Positions 1 to 6,547 of a stretch of DNA of 22,259 nucleotides are shown piece after piece. The stretch covers positions 1-22,259 of the IMG/VR virus record IMGVR_UViG_3300036985_001843. One strand, given 5' to 3'. How positions within the stretch are numbered: the first letter of the stretch is position 1; each line of letters begins with the position of its first letter. The DNA is from a virus. Below the pieces are notes generated by a model. The model had not been told where the DNA came from. It was given only the letters and a program-made list of their open reading frames with translations, and ran no database searches. The translations under genes were made by a program, and so were the position numbers.

Positions 1-1
1 T

Positions 2-814
2 GAGGGTGACACAGAAGAAGACAGAGAGAACCTTCGAGCCGCGCGCCGTGAAGAAAGGCGCCTGAAGAAGGACCTGACGAAGCAACGCGAGGTTAGCGCA
101 AAGCATAAGATCAGTTCACTGGAACGCCGCAACGAGACCCTTGAGCGCCGGTTGGCCCAAGTGGAAAACGCCGCAGTAGGATTCCAGTTTGCACAGATCG
201 ACCGCTTGTTGGAAGACGAGTCTACGCGTGTAGAGTACGCGAAGATGAAGGCAACGCAGGCCGCGCAAGCTGGCAACGTGGCCGAGCAAATGGAATACAT
301 GGAGCAGTTTCACAACGCCAAGACAAAATTGGCGCAGGTGCAAATGCTTAAACAGCGTCAGTTGGAAGAGGCTAAACAGCCCCGCAACAACGTGCCGAGC
401 CCCGCAACAGAGACGGTTCAGCAAAACGCTACGGACTGGTTACATTCAAACCGTTGGTATGATCCAAGCGGTAAAGACACAGACAGCCGCATTGCCAAGG
501 TAGTTGACAATGCGCTGGCAAGCGAAGGTTGGGACCCAGCAGACCCAGAGTACTGGGACGAGTTGGACAATCGATTGAAAGAACGTTTACCCCATCGGTA
601 CACGGGCAAAACAGGCGGAGACCGTAACCGCCGTAGCGGAACCTCAAGTGGTCGCACAGACGTGAGTGGTAGTTCTATAAAGAACACCTTCACACTGAGC
701 AGAGACCGCGTGCAGGCGCTCAAGGACGCAGGAATGTGGGATGACCCATCCAAGCGTGCTAAAGCGATCCGAAGCTACGCAGATTTTGACCGTAAGAACC
801 GAGTAACGAAATAA
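2..814 (+). CDS. Scaffold-like coiled-coil head protein, 5' partial
   Basis: The frame is open from base 2, so the gene starts upstream of the window; 270 residues are visible. A TTG at 152 could be called a start, but the same frame continues upstream with highly charged helical sequence, so I treat the gene as truncated by the window edge. The first 120 or so visible residues are rich in Glu, Arg, Lys and Gln and should form coiled coil. A middle segment (WLHSNRWYD, then DPADPEYWDELDNRLKERLP) resembles a motif I recall in phage scaffold-type proteins. The C-terminus is basic and ends in a helix. Its position two genes before decoration and capsid genes fits a scaffold or other head morphogenesis factor. 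The role is inferred from composition and context; no catalytic motif is visible. Confidence 0.6.
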   Translation, partial: EGDTEEDRENLRAARREERRLKKDLTKQREVSAKHKISSLERRNETLERRLAQVENAAVGFQFAQIDRLLEDESTRVEYAKMKATQAAQAGNVAEQMEYMEQFHNAKTKLAQVQMLKQRQLEEAKQPRNNVPSPATETVQQNATDWLHSNRWYDPSGKDTDSRIAKVVDNALASEGWDPADPEYWDELDNRLKERLPHRYTGKTGGDRNRRSGTSSGRTDVSGSSIKNTFTLSRDRVQALKDAGMWDDPSKRAKAIRSYADFDRKNRVTK

Positions 815-824
815 GGGGTAAGAC

Positions 825-1379
825 ATGGCTAACAATCGAATTACACGAGATTTAGACGACCGCCTGCAAGGGCGTGTTGATGAACTGAAGGCGCGGAATG
901 AAATGTCCTCGCCTGATGAAGCAGTGAAGCGTGAAAGGCTGGAGGCTTTTCGGGACAAATGGTCCAACAACGCACTGCCGGACGTACCGGGTGGGTTAGT
1001 GCCCGGTATGCACCTCTGCTGGCTGTCAACGACAAACCAGTATGATTCAATCGACAAACGCATCGCGTTGGGTTATGAGCCAGTGAAAGCCGCCGATTTA
1101 GGAAAAGGCTTTGAACACTTAGGCAAGATGAGCTCGGGCAAGTTTGAAGGTTGTATATCTTGTAATGAGATGATCTTATTCAAGATCCCGGAAGACATTT
1201 ATCAGGAAGTGGCAAAAATGCTTCACCACGATGATCCTTTGGAACACCAGCGTAACATTACGTCGCAGGTTCGTTCACAGGCTGAAGGTGGTAAAGGTGG
1301 ACGCTCCATTCTGGAAGGTGGCCTCTTGGAGATGGAAAAAGATGCACACAGATCCGCAAATAATTTGCGGTTTAGTTAA
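825..1379 (+). CDS. Conserved phage head-region protein of unknown function
   Basis: Protein of 184 aa whose ATG is preceded by AAGGGG. It begins with a charged helical segment of about 45 residues, followed by a compact middle domain containing GMHLCWLSTTNQYDSIDKR and then a CISC pair (C110, C113) with a further cysteine at C65. The C-terminal 40 residues are Gly/Lys-rich and look flexible. The three cysteines could bind a metal, but a fourth ligand is not obvious, so this is only a possibility. It sits between the scaffold-like gene and the decoration-like gene with about 10-20 bp spacing, so it is probably co-transcribed and involved in head assembly. I do not recognise a named family. Confidence 0.6.
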   Translation: MANNRITRDLDDRLQGRVDELKARNEMSSPDEAVKRERLEAFRDKWSNNALPDVPGGLVPGMHLCWLSTTNQYDSIDKRIALGYEPVKAADLGKGFEHLGKMSSGKFEGCISCNEMILFKIPEDIYQEVAKMLHHDDPLEHQRNITSQVRSQAEGGKGGRSILEGGLLEMEKDAHRSANNLRFS

Positions 1380-1400
1380 ACAACTTTAAGGAACCAATAA

Positions 1401-2000
1401 ATGAGTGCAACTTACACTCCCTTTGGCCTGAAGCCCGTATATCATCCTAGCGGCATTATTCGCTCTTTAAACTACACCGGTGTCTATGACGCGGCGGCAG
1501 TTTTTTACAGCGGTACTCCTGTCTCTTTTGATGAAGCTACGACTGCAGGCACATCTACTCTTATCGTCGCTACAGCGGCACCTACAGCAGGTCAGCGTTT
1601 AGCTGGTGTGTTCGGCGGTGTTGAGTATACAGACGCTTCTGGCCGCCGCACTGTCAGCAAATGGTTTGGTCCCGCTTTGGGAACAGCCTCTGACGTCGTG
1701 ATGTGGATTTTTATGGACCCCGAAATTGTGTATGAGATTCAAGCTAACGCTGGTGTCGCTAACACAAAAGTCGGTCAAGAGTTCAACTTCTTGACACCTT
1801 CCGCTGGTCAAATCATCGGCAATGGTGGTCTGGGTACTTCAACCGCAGGTTTGAACCCCGCCGATGTTGCCGTAGGCACACAAGCACAAATGCAAGTCAC
1901 TGGTCTCGGCCGTGAAATCAACAATGCTTGGGGTGATAACGCAACTGTTGTGCAAGTCAAGCTCGCTAACGACGCGTTCGTTGCCGCTAACGTAGAATAA
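1401..2000 (+). CDS. Putative capsid decoration or minor head protein
   Basis: Protein of 199 aa whose start is supported by TAAGGAA about 10 bases upstream. The sequence is beta-rich and low in charge, with Ala, Thr, Gly and Val throughout: an N-terminal strand region (TPFGLKPVYHPSG), a Thr/Ala loop around residues 45-62, and a motif FMDPEIVYEIQAN near residues 105-117. Length, composition and position directly before the major capsid gene fit a capsid-surface or decoration protein. The family is not named with certainty; a beta-barrel head accessory protein is the best guess. Confidence 0.6.
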   Translation: MSATYTPFGLKPVYHPSGIIRSLNYTGVYDAAAVFYSGTPVSFDEATTAGTSTLIVATAAPTAGQRLAGVFGGVEYTDASGRRTVSKWFGPALGTASDVVMWIFMDPEIVYEIQANAGVANTKVGQEFNFLTPSAGQIIGNGGLGTSTAGLNPADVAVGTQAQMQVTGLGREINNAWGDNATVVQVKLANDAFVAANVE

Positions 2001-2020
2001 CTAAAGAAAGGAAGTAGCAC

Positions 2021-2938
2021 ATGGCAACCCCAATGCGCAGTACGGACTTTAGAGCGGTAGTCGAACCTATCCTCAATGAAGTCTTTGATGGTGTATACCA
2101 ACAACGTGATGACGAGTGGAAGGGTTTTGTAACCCAGATCACCGGCATTCCCCGCAACTATCACGAAGAAGTGATGCTGTTCGGTATGAACACAGCCCCT
2201 GAGATGCCTGACGGTACCCCCGTTTCGTATGACCAAGGTGGTACATTGTTCATTACCCGTTTCATCTATAAGATCTATGGTTTGGCATACGCCATGACCA
2301 AAGTCTTGATGGAAGACGGCGATCACATTCGTATCGGCTCGACTTTCTCGAAGCACTTGGCTCAGTCCATGATCGAGACAAAAGAGACATTGTGTGCAAA
2401 CTTGCTGAACTTTGCGTTCACTGCCGGCTATGTCGGTGGCGACGGTAAAACATTGATCGCAAATGACCACCCAATCTCCCAAGGTCGTTCTTTCAGCAAC
2501 CAGTTGTCTACAGCGGCCTCACTTTCACAGACATCTGTGGAACAGTTGCTGATCCAAATCCGCTCTGCGGTGGACAACAACGGTAAGCGTATTCGCCTGA
2601 AGGCGGACCAACTCGTGGTACCTCCTGCTTTGGAATTCCAAGCAGAAGTTATCTTGAAGTCTGTCCTCCGCTCCGGTGGCGCTGACAACGATCTGAACCC
2701 TATCAAGTCAACTGGCATGTTGCCAAACGGCGCCCACGTGGTGACTCGTTTGTCCTCAAGCAAGGCTTGGTTCATTCAGACCGACTGTGATAACGGTTTG
2801 ATGTTGGTCATGCGTCGTCCCTTGGAGCGTAGCTCTGAAGGCGACTTTGAGACTGACAGCATGCGTTACAAGGCCTCTGAGCGTTACGCTACAGGTTGGC
2901 ACGATCCCCGTAATATGTACGGCACGATCGGTTTGTAA
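2021..2938 (+). CDS. Major capsid protein, Mu gpT-like HK97 fold
   Basis: Protein of 305 aa with a strong ribosome-binding site (AAGGAAG). Its pattern matches Mu gpT-like major head subunits: an N-terminal helical region with repeated aromatic and acidic residues (about 10-45), a beta segment around residues 65-100, a long helix with KETLCANLLNFAF (121-133), the signature LIANDHPISQG (145-155) followed by a SN dipeptide, and LVVPPALEFQAEVILKS (198-214), the usual strand-helix element. The C-terminal part (TRLSSSKAWFIQTDCD onward) fits the gpT axial domain. The length is typical of the family. It forms the icosahedral shell. A terminator immediately follows, so this gene probably ends the head transcription unit. 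The HK97-fold assignment is confident; the subfamily is less so. Confidence 0.85.
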   Translation: MATPMRSTDFRAVVEPILNEVFDGVYQQRDDEWKGFVTQITGIPRNYHEEVMLFGMNTAPEMPDGTPVSYDQGGTLFITRFIYKIYGLAYAMTKVLMEDGDHIRIGSTFSKHLAQSMIETKETLCANLLNFAFTAGYVGGDGKTLIANDHPISQGRSFSNQLSTAASLSQTSVEQLLIQIRSAVDNNGKRIRLKADQLVVPPALEFQAEVILKSVLRSGGADNDLNPIKSTGMLPNGAHVVTRLSSSKAWFIQTDCDNGLMLVMRRPLERSSEGDFETDSMRYKASERYATGWHDPRNMYGTIGL

Positions 2939-2949
2939 TCGCAGACCTA

Positions 2950-2970
2950 GCCGGGCGTAAAGACCCCGGC
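2950..2970 (+). terminator. GC-rich hairpin preceding the main terminator
   Basis: Six-base GCCGGG (2950-2955) pairs with CCCGGC (2965-2970) across a 9-base loop, just after the capsid stop codon. It has no T-run of its own and lies 5 bases before the stronger hairpin, so it may protect the 3' end of the capsid mRNA or assist termination. Confidence 0.5.
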
Positions 2971-2974
2971 CCCT

Positions 2975-3009
2975 AAACGCCTCTCCTGAAAAGGAGGGGC
3001 GTTTTTGTT
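2975..3009 (+). terminator. Rho-independent terminator after the capsid gene
   Basis: A 13-bp stem (2975-2987 with 2992-3004, one G-U pair) closes a GAAA tetraloop and runs into TTTTTGTTT. It is a textbook intrinsic terminator, placed 37 bases after the capsid stop and just before a promoter-like site. Confidence 0.9.
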
Positions 3010-3014
3010 TGTGG

Positions 3015-3038
3015 ATATGGGTAATTCTATGTAAGAGC
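3015..3038 (+). promoter_or_regulatory. Promoter-like repeat, copy A (phage RNAP type)
   Basis: The sequence TATGGGTAATTCTATGTAAGA (3016-3036) matches the copy at 18064-18084 at 18 of 21 positions; the differences fall in the CTATAGG core. It lies 6 bases beyond the terminator T-tract and upstream of the gene starting at 3120. By alignment, transcription would begin near 3034. This is the weakest of the three copies. A sigma70-type alternative (TTGTTT at 3005, 17-base spacer, TATGTA) also exists here but is not conserved at the other copies. Confidence 0.5.
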
Positions 3039-3107
3039 TATAATCAGCATCGACCCGTAAAGCTCACGGGCGGACGCCATAGAGACGGTGCTGTAATCTT
3101 TCTATGG
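3035..3107 (+). promoter_or_regulatory. Structured 5' leader of the 3120 gene
   Basis: The leader of about 85 bases holds several possible pairings: GAGCT (3035-3039) with AGCTC (3061-3065); CCCGT (3054-3058) with ACGGG (3066-3070), whose loop contains that AGCTC; and CCATAGA (3077-3083) with TCTATGG (3101-3107), which reaches the GG of the presumed ribosome-binding site GGAAAG. This could modulate translation, but short pairings occur by chance. I see no known riboswitch class. Confidence 0.3.
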
Positions 3108-3119
3108 AAAGTAAACAAA

Positions 3120-3566
3120 ATGTCAAGTACTTTTAACACCCCCATCCGCATTTTTAAGCGGAACAACCCCACAAACGACGGCACAATTGCACCAGATAAC
3201 ACTGGCGCTTCCGTCTGCACACAGCAAAAAGCTTTTGTTGGTGGTACAGCCGCCACGTTGACTTTGCCCGCTGGTGCAATCGTTCACGAAATTCAAGCTT
3301 ACGTAGCCACTGCCGCAGGCTCTCCCGCCTCGACAAACGTTACGTTGGACGCCACAGTGATCGCCACATTGTCTGACGCCGCTGGTGTCAACGCTGGCGC
3401 TTTGGCCGCAGGCCAAGCCGCTTTGCTGGCAAACATTGGCACAGTGGACAAAACATTGAGCTACACAGCCGGCGCCAGCGCAATTGGTGTTTTGAGCGTG
3501 ACCTATACACCTCGCAACCCTGACGGTACAATCACCCCTGTGGGTAACGGCTACACCAACAACTAA
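3120..3566 (+). CDS. Small beta-rich virion-type protein
   Basis: Protein of 148 aa, taken from ATG 3120 because GGAAAG lies 8 bases upstream. The frame is open further back to 3009, but that part overlaps the terminator and promoter-like site and looks non-coding. After a short basic N-terminus (IRIFKRNNP, 9-17) the sequence is dominated by Ala, Thr, Val and Gly with alternating strands (TLTLPAGAIVHEIQAYVATA) and ends in a loop-rich tail. This is typical of small phage surface or neck proteins of a jelly-roll or Ig-like type. It is the first gene after the promoter-like site. The function is not identified. Confidence 0.65.
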   Translation: MSSTFNTPIRIFKRNNPTNDGTIAPDNTGASVCTQQKAFVGGTAATLTLPAGAIVHEIQAYVATAAGSPASTNVTLDATVIATLSDAAGVNAGALAAGQAALLANIGTVDKTLSYTAGASAIGVLSVTYTPRNPDGTITPVGNGYTNN

Positions 3567-3574
3567 GGACTGAC

Positions 3575-3853
3575 ATGCGTCAAGTAACAGTTGGAGCGGA
3601 CGTTCTAGTCCCGATCGACCAGTACATTGCACCAGTTAACGTTACTTACGTTGCCACCGGTTCTGGTACTGTTGAGATCTCTTACACTGATCCATTTCCA
3701 TTGAACGCGCAAGGGTACCCTGTACCTACTGCGCCGGTGATGACTTGGATTGCGGCGCCAGCCAGCCCAATCGTGAACCAGCCCTTCCGGGCTATTCGCG
3801 TTACTGGTGGCACCAGCCCCACACTCACAGTTATCCAAGCTGGAATTCGATAA
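3575..3853 (+). CDS. Small beta-sandwich-like structural protein
   Basis: Protein of 92 aa preceded by TAAGGAC that overlaps the upstream stop. The composition is Val, Thr, Pro and Ala with alternating hydrophobic residues throughout, consistent with a small Ig-like or beta-sandwich domain and no membrane segment. It ends by one-base overlap (TAATG) with the next gene, so translation is probably coupled. Probably a virion accessory protein; the family is not recognised. Confidence 0.6.
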   Translation: MRQVTVGADVLVPIDQYIAPVNVTYVATGSGTVEISYTDPFPLNAQGYPVPTAPVMTWIAAPASPIVNQPFRAIRVTGGTSPTLTVIQAGIR

Positions 3854-4248
3854 TGGGTAACGCCTACTACGGCGGTATCTATTGTGACACGCGCGGGCAG
3901 TCTGTACTGTCCGTCGCTGTCTGCGATCGTTGTAATCGCAAAATGTCGTACACGCTTCTCAAACCAGATCCAAACTATCCCGGTCTCATGGTATGCCCTG
4001 ACGACTTGGATCAGTTCGATCCATGGCGCCTTGCCGCCATTCAAACCGAGAACATCACCCTCAGGCACCCGCGGCCTGACGTTTCCGTCGCCATTCAGGG
4101 CAAAGGCGGACTTATTACTAACGCCCCCAACGTGGCTAATATCAACCAAGGCCCCAACATGCTTGGTGATGGATTGGGTAATTCGTTGACCCCGGCAACA
4201 TACGGCAACACGTCTAGCACACCCACACCCGGCGACATTAAGGTATAA
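3853..4248 (+). CDS. Zinc-ribbon-like small phage protein
   Basis: Protein of 131 aa from ATG 3853, which shares its A with the upstream stop; this is preferred over the GTG- or TTG-type extension back to 3745, which would run inside the previous gene. The N-terminal half has cysteines at 11, 24, 27 and 48 in the arrangement VCDRCNRK ... GLMVCPDDLDQFDP. This resembles a common small phage family with CDRCG...GLxVCPxx...DP, thought to form a zinc ribbon. The C-terminal half is a Asn/Gly/Thr-rich tail with little predicted structure. Such proteins often lie among neck and tail genes; their role is unknown. Zinc binding is an inference from the cysteine spacing. Confidence 0.65.
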   Translation: MGNAYYGGIYCDTRGQSVLSVAVCDRCNRKMSYTLLKPDPNYPGLMVCPDDLDQFDPWRLAAIQTENITLRHPRPDVSVAIQGKGGLITNAPNVANINQGPNMLGDGLGNSLTPATYGNTSSTPTPGDIKV

Positions 4249-4250
4249 AA

Positions 4251-4535
4251 ATGGCTGATATAAGCATACTCCAACTACCACCAGCAACGTACCTAAACGT
4301 CAACGACGTCACGGTTATTGTTCAAGACGGGGTTACAAAGAAGGCCGCCATTGCGCTATTCCAAGGCAGTACTACTTACACTGTAGCCACACTGCCTAAC
4401 GCAACCACCTCTGGGCTTGGTGCTAGGGCTTTTGTTACTAACGCACTGTCCCCTACGTTTGGGTCAACTGTTGTTGGAGGGGGTGCTGTTGCTACGCCTG
4501 TGTATTCGGACGGCACAAACTGGAAGGTTGGATAA
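4251..4535 (+). CDS. Small tail or fibre-type structural protein
   Basis: Protein of 94 aa starting two bases after the previous stop and ending by TAATG overlap with the next gene. The N-terminus (ILQLPPATYLNVNDVTVIVQDGVTKKA) is a repeated type of phage structural segment, and the C-terminus ends in VYSDGTNWKVG, a common terminal motif of phage tail or fibre modules. Probably a virion protein. The assignment rests on these motifs and on the neighbours. Confidence 0.6.
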   Translation: MADISILQLPPATYLNVNDVTVIVQDGVTKKAAIALFQGSTTYTVATLPNATTSGLGARAFVTNALSPTFGSTVVGGGAVATPVYSDGTNWKVG

Positions 4536-4768
4536 TGGACTCGCAGGACCTGTTCAACGCGGCAATCACGCTGTCTGGTGCCTTTGGTGGTTGGATTTTG
4601 AAAACGATCTGGGACGCCATAAAAGATCTCAAATCTGAGATAAAAGAATTAAACCGCGAAGTCAACCAAGACTTTGTGCGACGTGAAGACTTTAAAGACG
4701 CTATTGGTGAAATTAAAGACATGTTGAATAAGATCTTTGACAAATTAGACAACAAGGCGGACAAGTGA
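4535..4768 (+). CDS. Small membrane-anchored coiled-coil protein (lysis cassette)
   Basis: Protein of 77 aa. Residues 7-27 form a hydrophobic, Gly-containing segment that could be one membrane helix. Residues 28-74 are strongly charged with heptad-like spacing (DLKSEIKELNREV ... IKDMLNKIFDKLD), so a cytoplasmic or periplasmic coiled coil is likely. The start overlaps the upstream stop by one base (TAATG) and its own stop overlaps the next start (GTGA). Placed at the head of the lysis genes, it may be a holin regulator or accessory protein; no family name can be given with confidence. Confidence 0.6.
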   Translation: MDSQDLFNAAITLSGAFGGWILKTIWDAIKDLKSEIKELNREVNQDFVRREDFKDAIGEIKDMLNKIFDKLDNKADK

Positions 4769-5058
4769 AATGGATAGTTTTAATACTGATCATTGCTTGT
4801 CTATTAGTTGGTGCCGAGGCTAAAGTTGGTTGCCACGTAAGAGAGTTTTACGGAATAGCGTACACCATACACAACCCTTCAGAACGACACCAACAACTGT
4901 CGATGTGGTTGACAAACAATGTGCAGTTTTGCAGAAGCCAAGACTTGGTTGTAATCTGGAACAACTTGTCAGAGTGGGCGGGGTCTGCGGATTCCGCAGA
5001 AGTCAGGGCCAAAGTAATTCACGGGTACAAAGAGGCGCTTGATAGGGAAAAGAAATGA
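4765..5058 (+). CDS. Secreted small protein with signal peptide
   Basis: Protein of 97 aa starting at GTG 4765, in a GTGA overlap with the preceding stop; the ATG at 4770 is in another frame. Residues 1-19 are a clear signal sequence (Lys-2, hydrophobic core VLILIIACLLVG, then AEA), with likely cleavage after Ala-19. The mature part of about 78 residues has two cysteines (C23 and C56) that could form a disulfide, and it ends in a charged helix. There is no lipobox, so it is not an obvious Rz1-type lipoprotein. The position suggests a periplasmic lysis helper or antiholin-like factor, but that is inference only. Confidence 0.65.
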   Translation: MKWIVLILIIACLLVGAEAKVGCHVREFYGIAYTIHNPSERHQQLSMWLTNNVQFCRSQDLVVIWNNLSEWAGSADSAEVRAKVIHGYKEALDREKK

Positions 5059-5294
5059 AGGTCAGCTACGACAAGTGGTACCCCGTCGTTCAACCCATGG
5101 CTTCAACACAGCAAGAGGTGTTTATCAAACGTATAGAAAAGCGAAACGCCGAACACGCCTTGCAGGTGCAGATTGATAACACGGTGAAAAAGTTTCATCA
5201 GTACGAGTATGAGATTTACGAATACAGAATGAAGCAAGTAACGATGAACATTGAGATTAACAACCTTAAACGTGAGATTGACAAACTTGTATGA
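5055..5294 (+). CDS. Coiled-coil protein in lysis cassette
   Basis: Protein of 79 aa coupled to both neighbours by ATGA overlaps (5055-5058 and 5291-5294). From about residue 20 to the end it is almost entirely helical and charged (IEKRNAEHALQVQIDNTVKK, later INNLKREIDKLV), consistent with a coiled coil. No membrane segment or signal peptide is visible. It could partner the membrane proteins on either side, for example as a cytosolic regulator. No family recognised. Confidence 0.55.
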   Translation: MKVSYDKWYPVVQPMASTQQEVFIKRIEKRNAEHALQVQIDNTVKKFHQYEYEIYEYRMKQVTMNIEINNLKREIDKLV

Positions 5295-5563
5295 TAAAGA
5301 AACCGGCACGCAAACCCTCAATAGAGGTGAAGGACAAACTGACATTGTGGGTCACACTCATGGTAAGCGCGACCCTATGTATCTCCGTGTTGGCCATGGT
5401 GGTCAGCTTTATGTTGGGGCTGTGGGCCAAGGAAGTGGACAACGCGGAAATTTTCAAGATGATTTCACCCGCGTTTTCTACTCTTATCGGCGGCATGATT
5501 GGATTCCTGTCTGGTATCAAGTTGATGCAGAACGAAGACAAAAAACACCCTTGTAAGGATTGA
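5291..5563 (+). CDS. Two-helix membrane protein, possible second holin or antiholin
   Basis: Protein of 90 aa with a basic N-terminus (KKPARKPSIEVKDK), a first membrane segment at about residues 19-44, a short charged linker, a second segment at about 58-78 with Gly-rich packing (STLIGGMIGFLSGI), and a charged tail. Size and topology fit a small class II holin-like protein. As another holin-like gene directly follows, the two may act as a holin/antiholin pair. It is translationally coupled by ATGA at its start and by its TGA to the next gene. Confidence 0.6.
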   Translation: MIKKPARKPSIEVKDKLTLWVTLMVSATLCISVLAMVVSFMLGLWAKEVDNAEIFKMISPAFSTLIGGMIGFLSGIKLMQNEDKKHPCKD

Positions 5564-5565
5564 TG

Positions 5566-6060
5566 ATGTTTGATATTTTATCTGGGGGCTTACTAGGCTC
5601 CATCTTCGGCGGTATCTTCCGTATGGCCCCCGAGGTGCTGAAGTTTTTTGACAAGAAGAACGAGCGCCAGCACGAGTTGTTAATGTTCTCCCGCCAGTGT
5701 GATTTAGAGCAACTAAGAGGCGCGCAGAAACTTGCAGAAATTGGAGCGGTTAGAGAAGCCGCGGTGGACGTGGGTGTTATGGACGCATTTAACAGCGCCA
5801 TTCAACAGCAGGCGGACATGGTCAAAGCCGCAGGTGGATGGGCCGCGTCTTTATCCGCGTCTGTCAGGCCCGTCGTAACGTACTGGGTGCTGTTTATTTG
5901 GTCGTTTATTCACGTTTGGTTTGCATGGAATGCGTGGCTTGCCGGCGCCCTTCCTATCGAAGTTTTTAAAACAATGATGACACCAGACTTCTCGGCCTTG
6001 CTGGCCGGAACTATTAACTTCTGGTTCCTCGACCGTACACTGGCCAAGCGTGGGCTATGA
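5566..6060 (+). CDS. Holin-like protein, three-TM/GTA-holin type
   Basis: Protein of 164 aa. ATG 5566 is chosen because AAGGA (5555-5559) is 6 bases away; ATG 5563 and TTG 5560 are in frame but too close to it. An amphipathic N-terminus (LSGGLLGSIFGGIF) is followed by a charged helical domain (about 22-90), the conserved-looking RPVVTYWVLFIW (101-112) leading into a membrane segment to about 127, and a last hydrophobic segment at 141-156. This layout fits holins of the three-TM family first described for gene transfer agents. It would permeabilise the inner membrane to release the endolysin encoded next, which it overlaps by ATGA. Confidence 0.75.
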   Translation: MFDILSGGLLGSIFGGIFRMAPEVLKFFDKKNERQHELLMFSRQCDLEQLRGAQKLAEIGAVREAAVDVGVMDAFNSAIQQQADMVKAAGGWAASLSASVRPVVTYWVLFIWSFIHVWFAWNAWLAGALPIEVFKTMMTPDFSALLAGTINFWFLDRTLAKRGL

Positions 6061-6497
6061 ACCTAGACCTTGCGGCGGCGTTCTGCCGTCAGTTTGAAGG
6101 ATACCGCGCTAAACCCTACCTGTGCCCTGCCAACGTGGCAACCATAGGGTATGGGTCCACCTACTACGCAGACGGGCGCAAGGTGACCCTAGAGGACGCC
6201 CCAATGGACGAGCCAACGGCTAGGGCGCTCTTGATGACTGAGTTGCACCACAACTACCTACCCGGCGTGTTGCGTAACTGCCCCATTTTGGCGGCGGATG
6301 AGCGCAGGTGTAACGCCATCGTGGACTTCTGTTACAACCTTGGGATCGGCCGTTTACAGACTTCCACCCTCAAGCGCAAGATCAACGCGCAGGATTGGGA
6401 GGGGGCCAAAGAGCAGTTAATGCTCTGGACCAAAGGAGGCGGTAAAGTTTTGCCCGGTTTGGTTAAAAGACGAACGGCCGAATGCGCTTTACTTTAA
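6057..6497 (+). CDS. Endolysin, GH24 lysozyme
   Basis: Protein of 146 aa with the phage-type lysozyme signature: E14 in QFEGYRAKPY, C23 nine residues later and T29 in ATIGYGS, the same E-x8-(D/C)-x5-T spacing as T4 and lambdoid P21 lysozymes. A central helix ADERRCNAIVDFCYNLGIG and the C-terminal LPGLVKRRTAECALL also match the family. It hydrolyses the beta-1,4 bond between MurNAc and GlcNAc of peptidoglycan. There is no signal peptide or SAR segment, so export should need the upstream holin. The start overlaps the holin stop (ATGA) and a terminator overlaps its own stop codon. Confidence 0.93.
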   Translation: MNLDLAAAFCRQFEGYRAKPYLCPANVATIGYGSTYYADGRKVTLEDAPMDEPTARALLMTELHHNYLPGVLRNCPILAADERRCNAIVDFCYNLGIGRLQTSTLKRKINAQDWEGAKEQLMLWTKGGGKVLPGLVKRRTAECALL

Positions 6498-6517
6498 GGG
6501 CATAACGGCCCTTTTTT
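6496..6517 (+). terminator. Rho-independent terminator after endolysin
   Basis: AAGGGC (6496-6501) pairs with GCCCTT (6508-6513) around a 6-base loop and is followed by TTTTTT (6512-6517). The stem begins inside the endolysin stop codon, and its T-run abuts promoter-like copy B, so termination and re-initiation are packed into about 40 bases. Confidence 0.8.
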
Positions 6518-6540
6518 ATGGGTAATTATCTATAGGAGAA
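6516..6540 (+). promoter_or_regulatory. Promoter-like repeat, copy B (phage RNAP type)
   Basis: TATGGGTAATTATCTATAGGA (6517-6537) differs from the copy at 18064 at one position of 21; weaker similarity continues to about 6548. The CTATAGGAGA end resembles the -5 to +6 region of T7-type promoters, which would put transcription start near G6535. The same AGGAG could serve as ribosome-binding site for the ATG at 6548, 9 bases on, giving a very short leader. Confidence 0.6.
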
Positions 6541-6547
6541 CCTAACC

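Noticed and set aside
152-814. Complete 220-aa gene from TTG 152
   Set aside because: The same frame is open to base 2 with continuous charged helical sequence, so the TTG is most likely internal to a gene truncated by the window.
1808-2482. Minus-strand 224-aa frame opposite the capsid gene
   Set aside because: It lies antisense to two well-supported genes, has no ribosome-binding site and shows no recognisable domain.
3009-3119. N-terminal extension of the 3120 gene back to 3009
   Set aside because: It would start within the terminator T-tract and cover the promoter-like site; ATG 3120 has a proper ribosome-binding site.
4170-4190. Fourth promoter-like site (TTGGGTAATTCGTTGACC)
   Set aside because: It shares only GGGTAATTC, lacks the CTATAGG core and lies inside a gene.
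5251-5556. Embedded Rz1-like gene overlapping the 5291 gene in another frame
   Set aside because: The translation has no signal sequence or lipobox and looks like a shadow frame.
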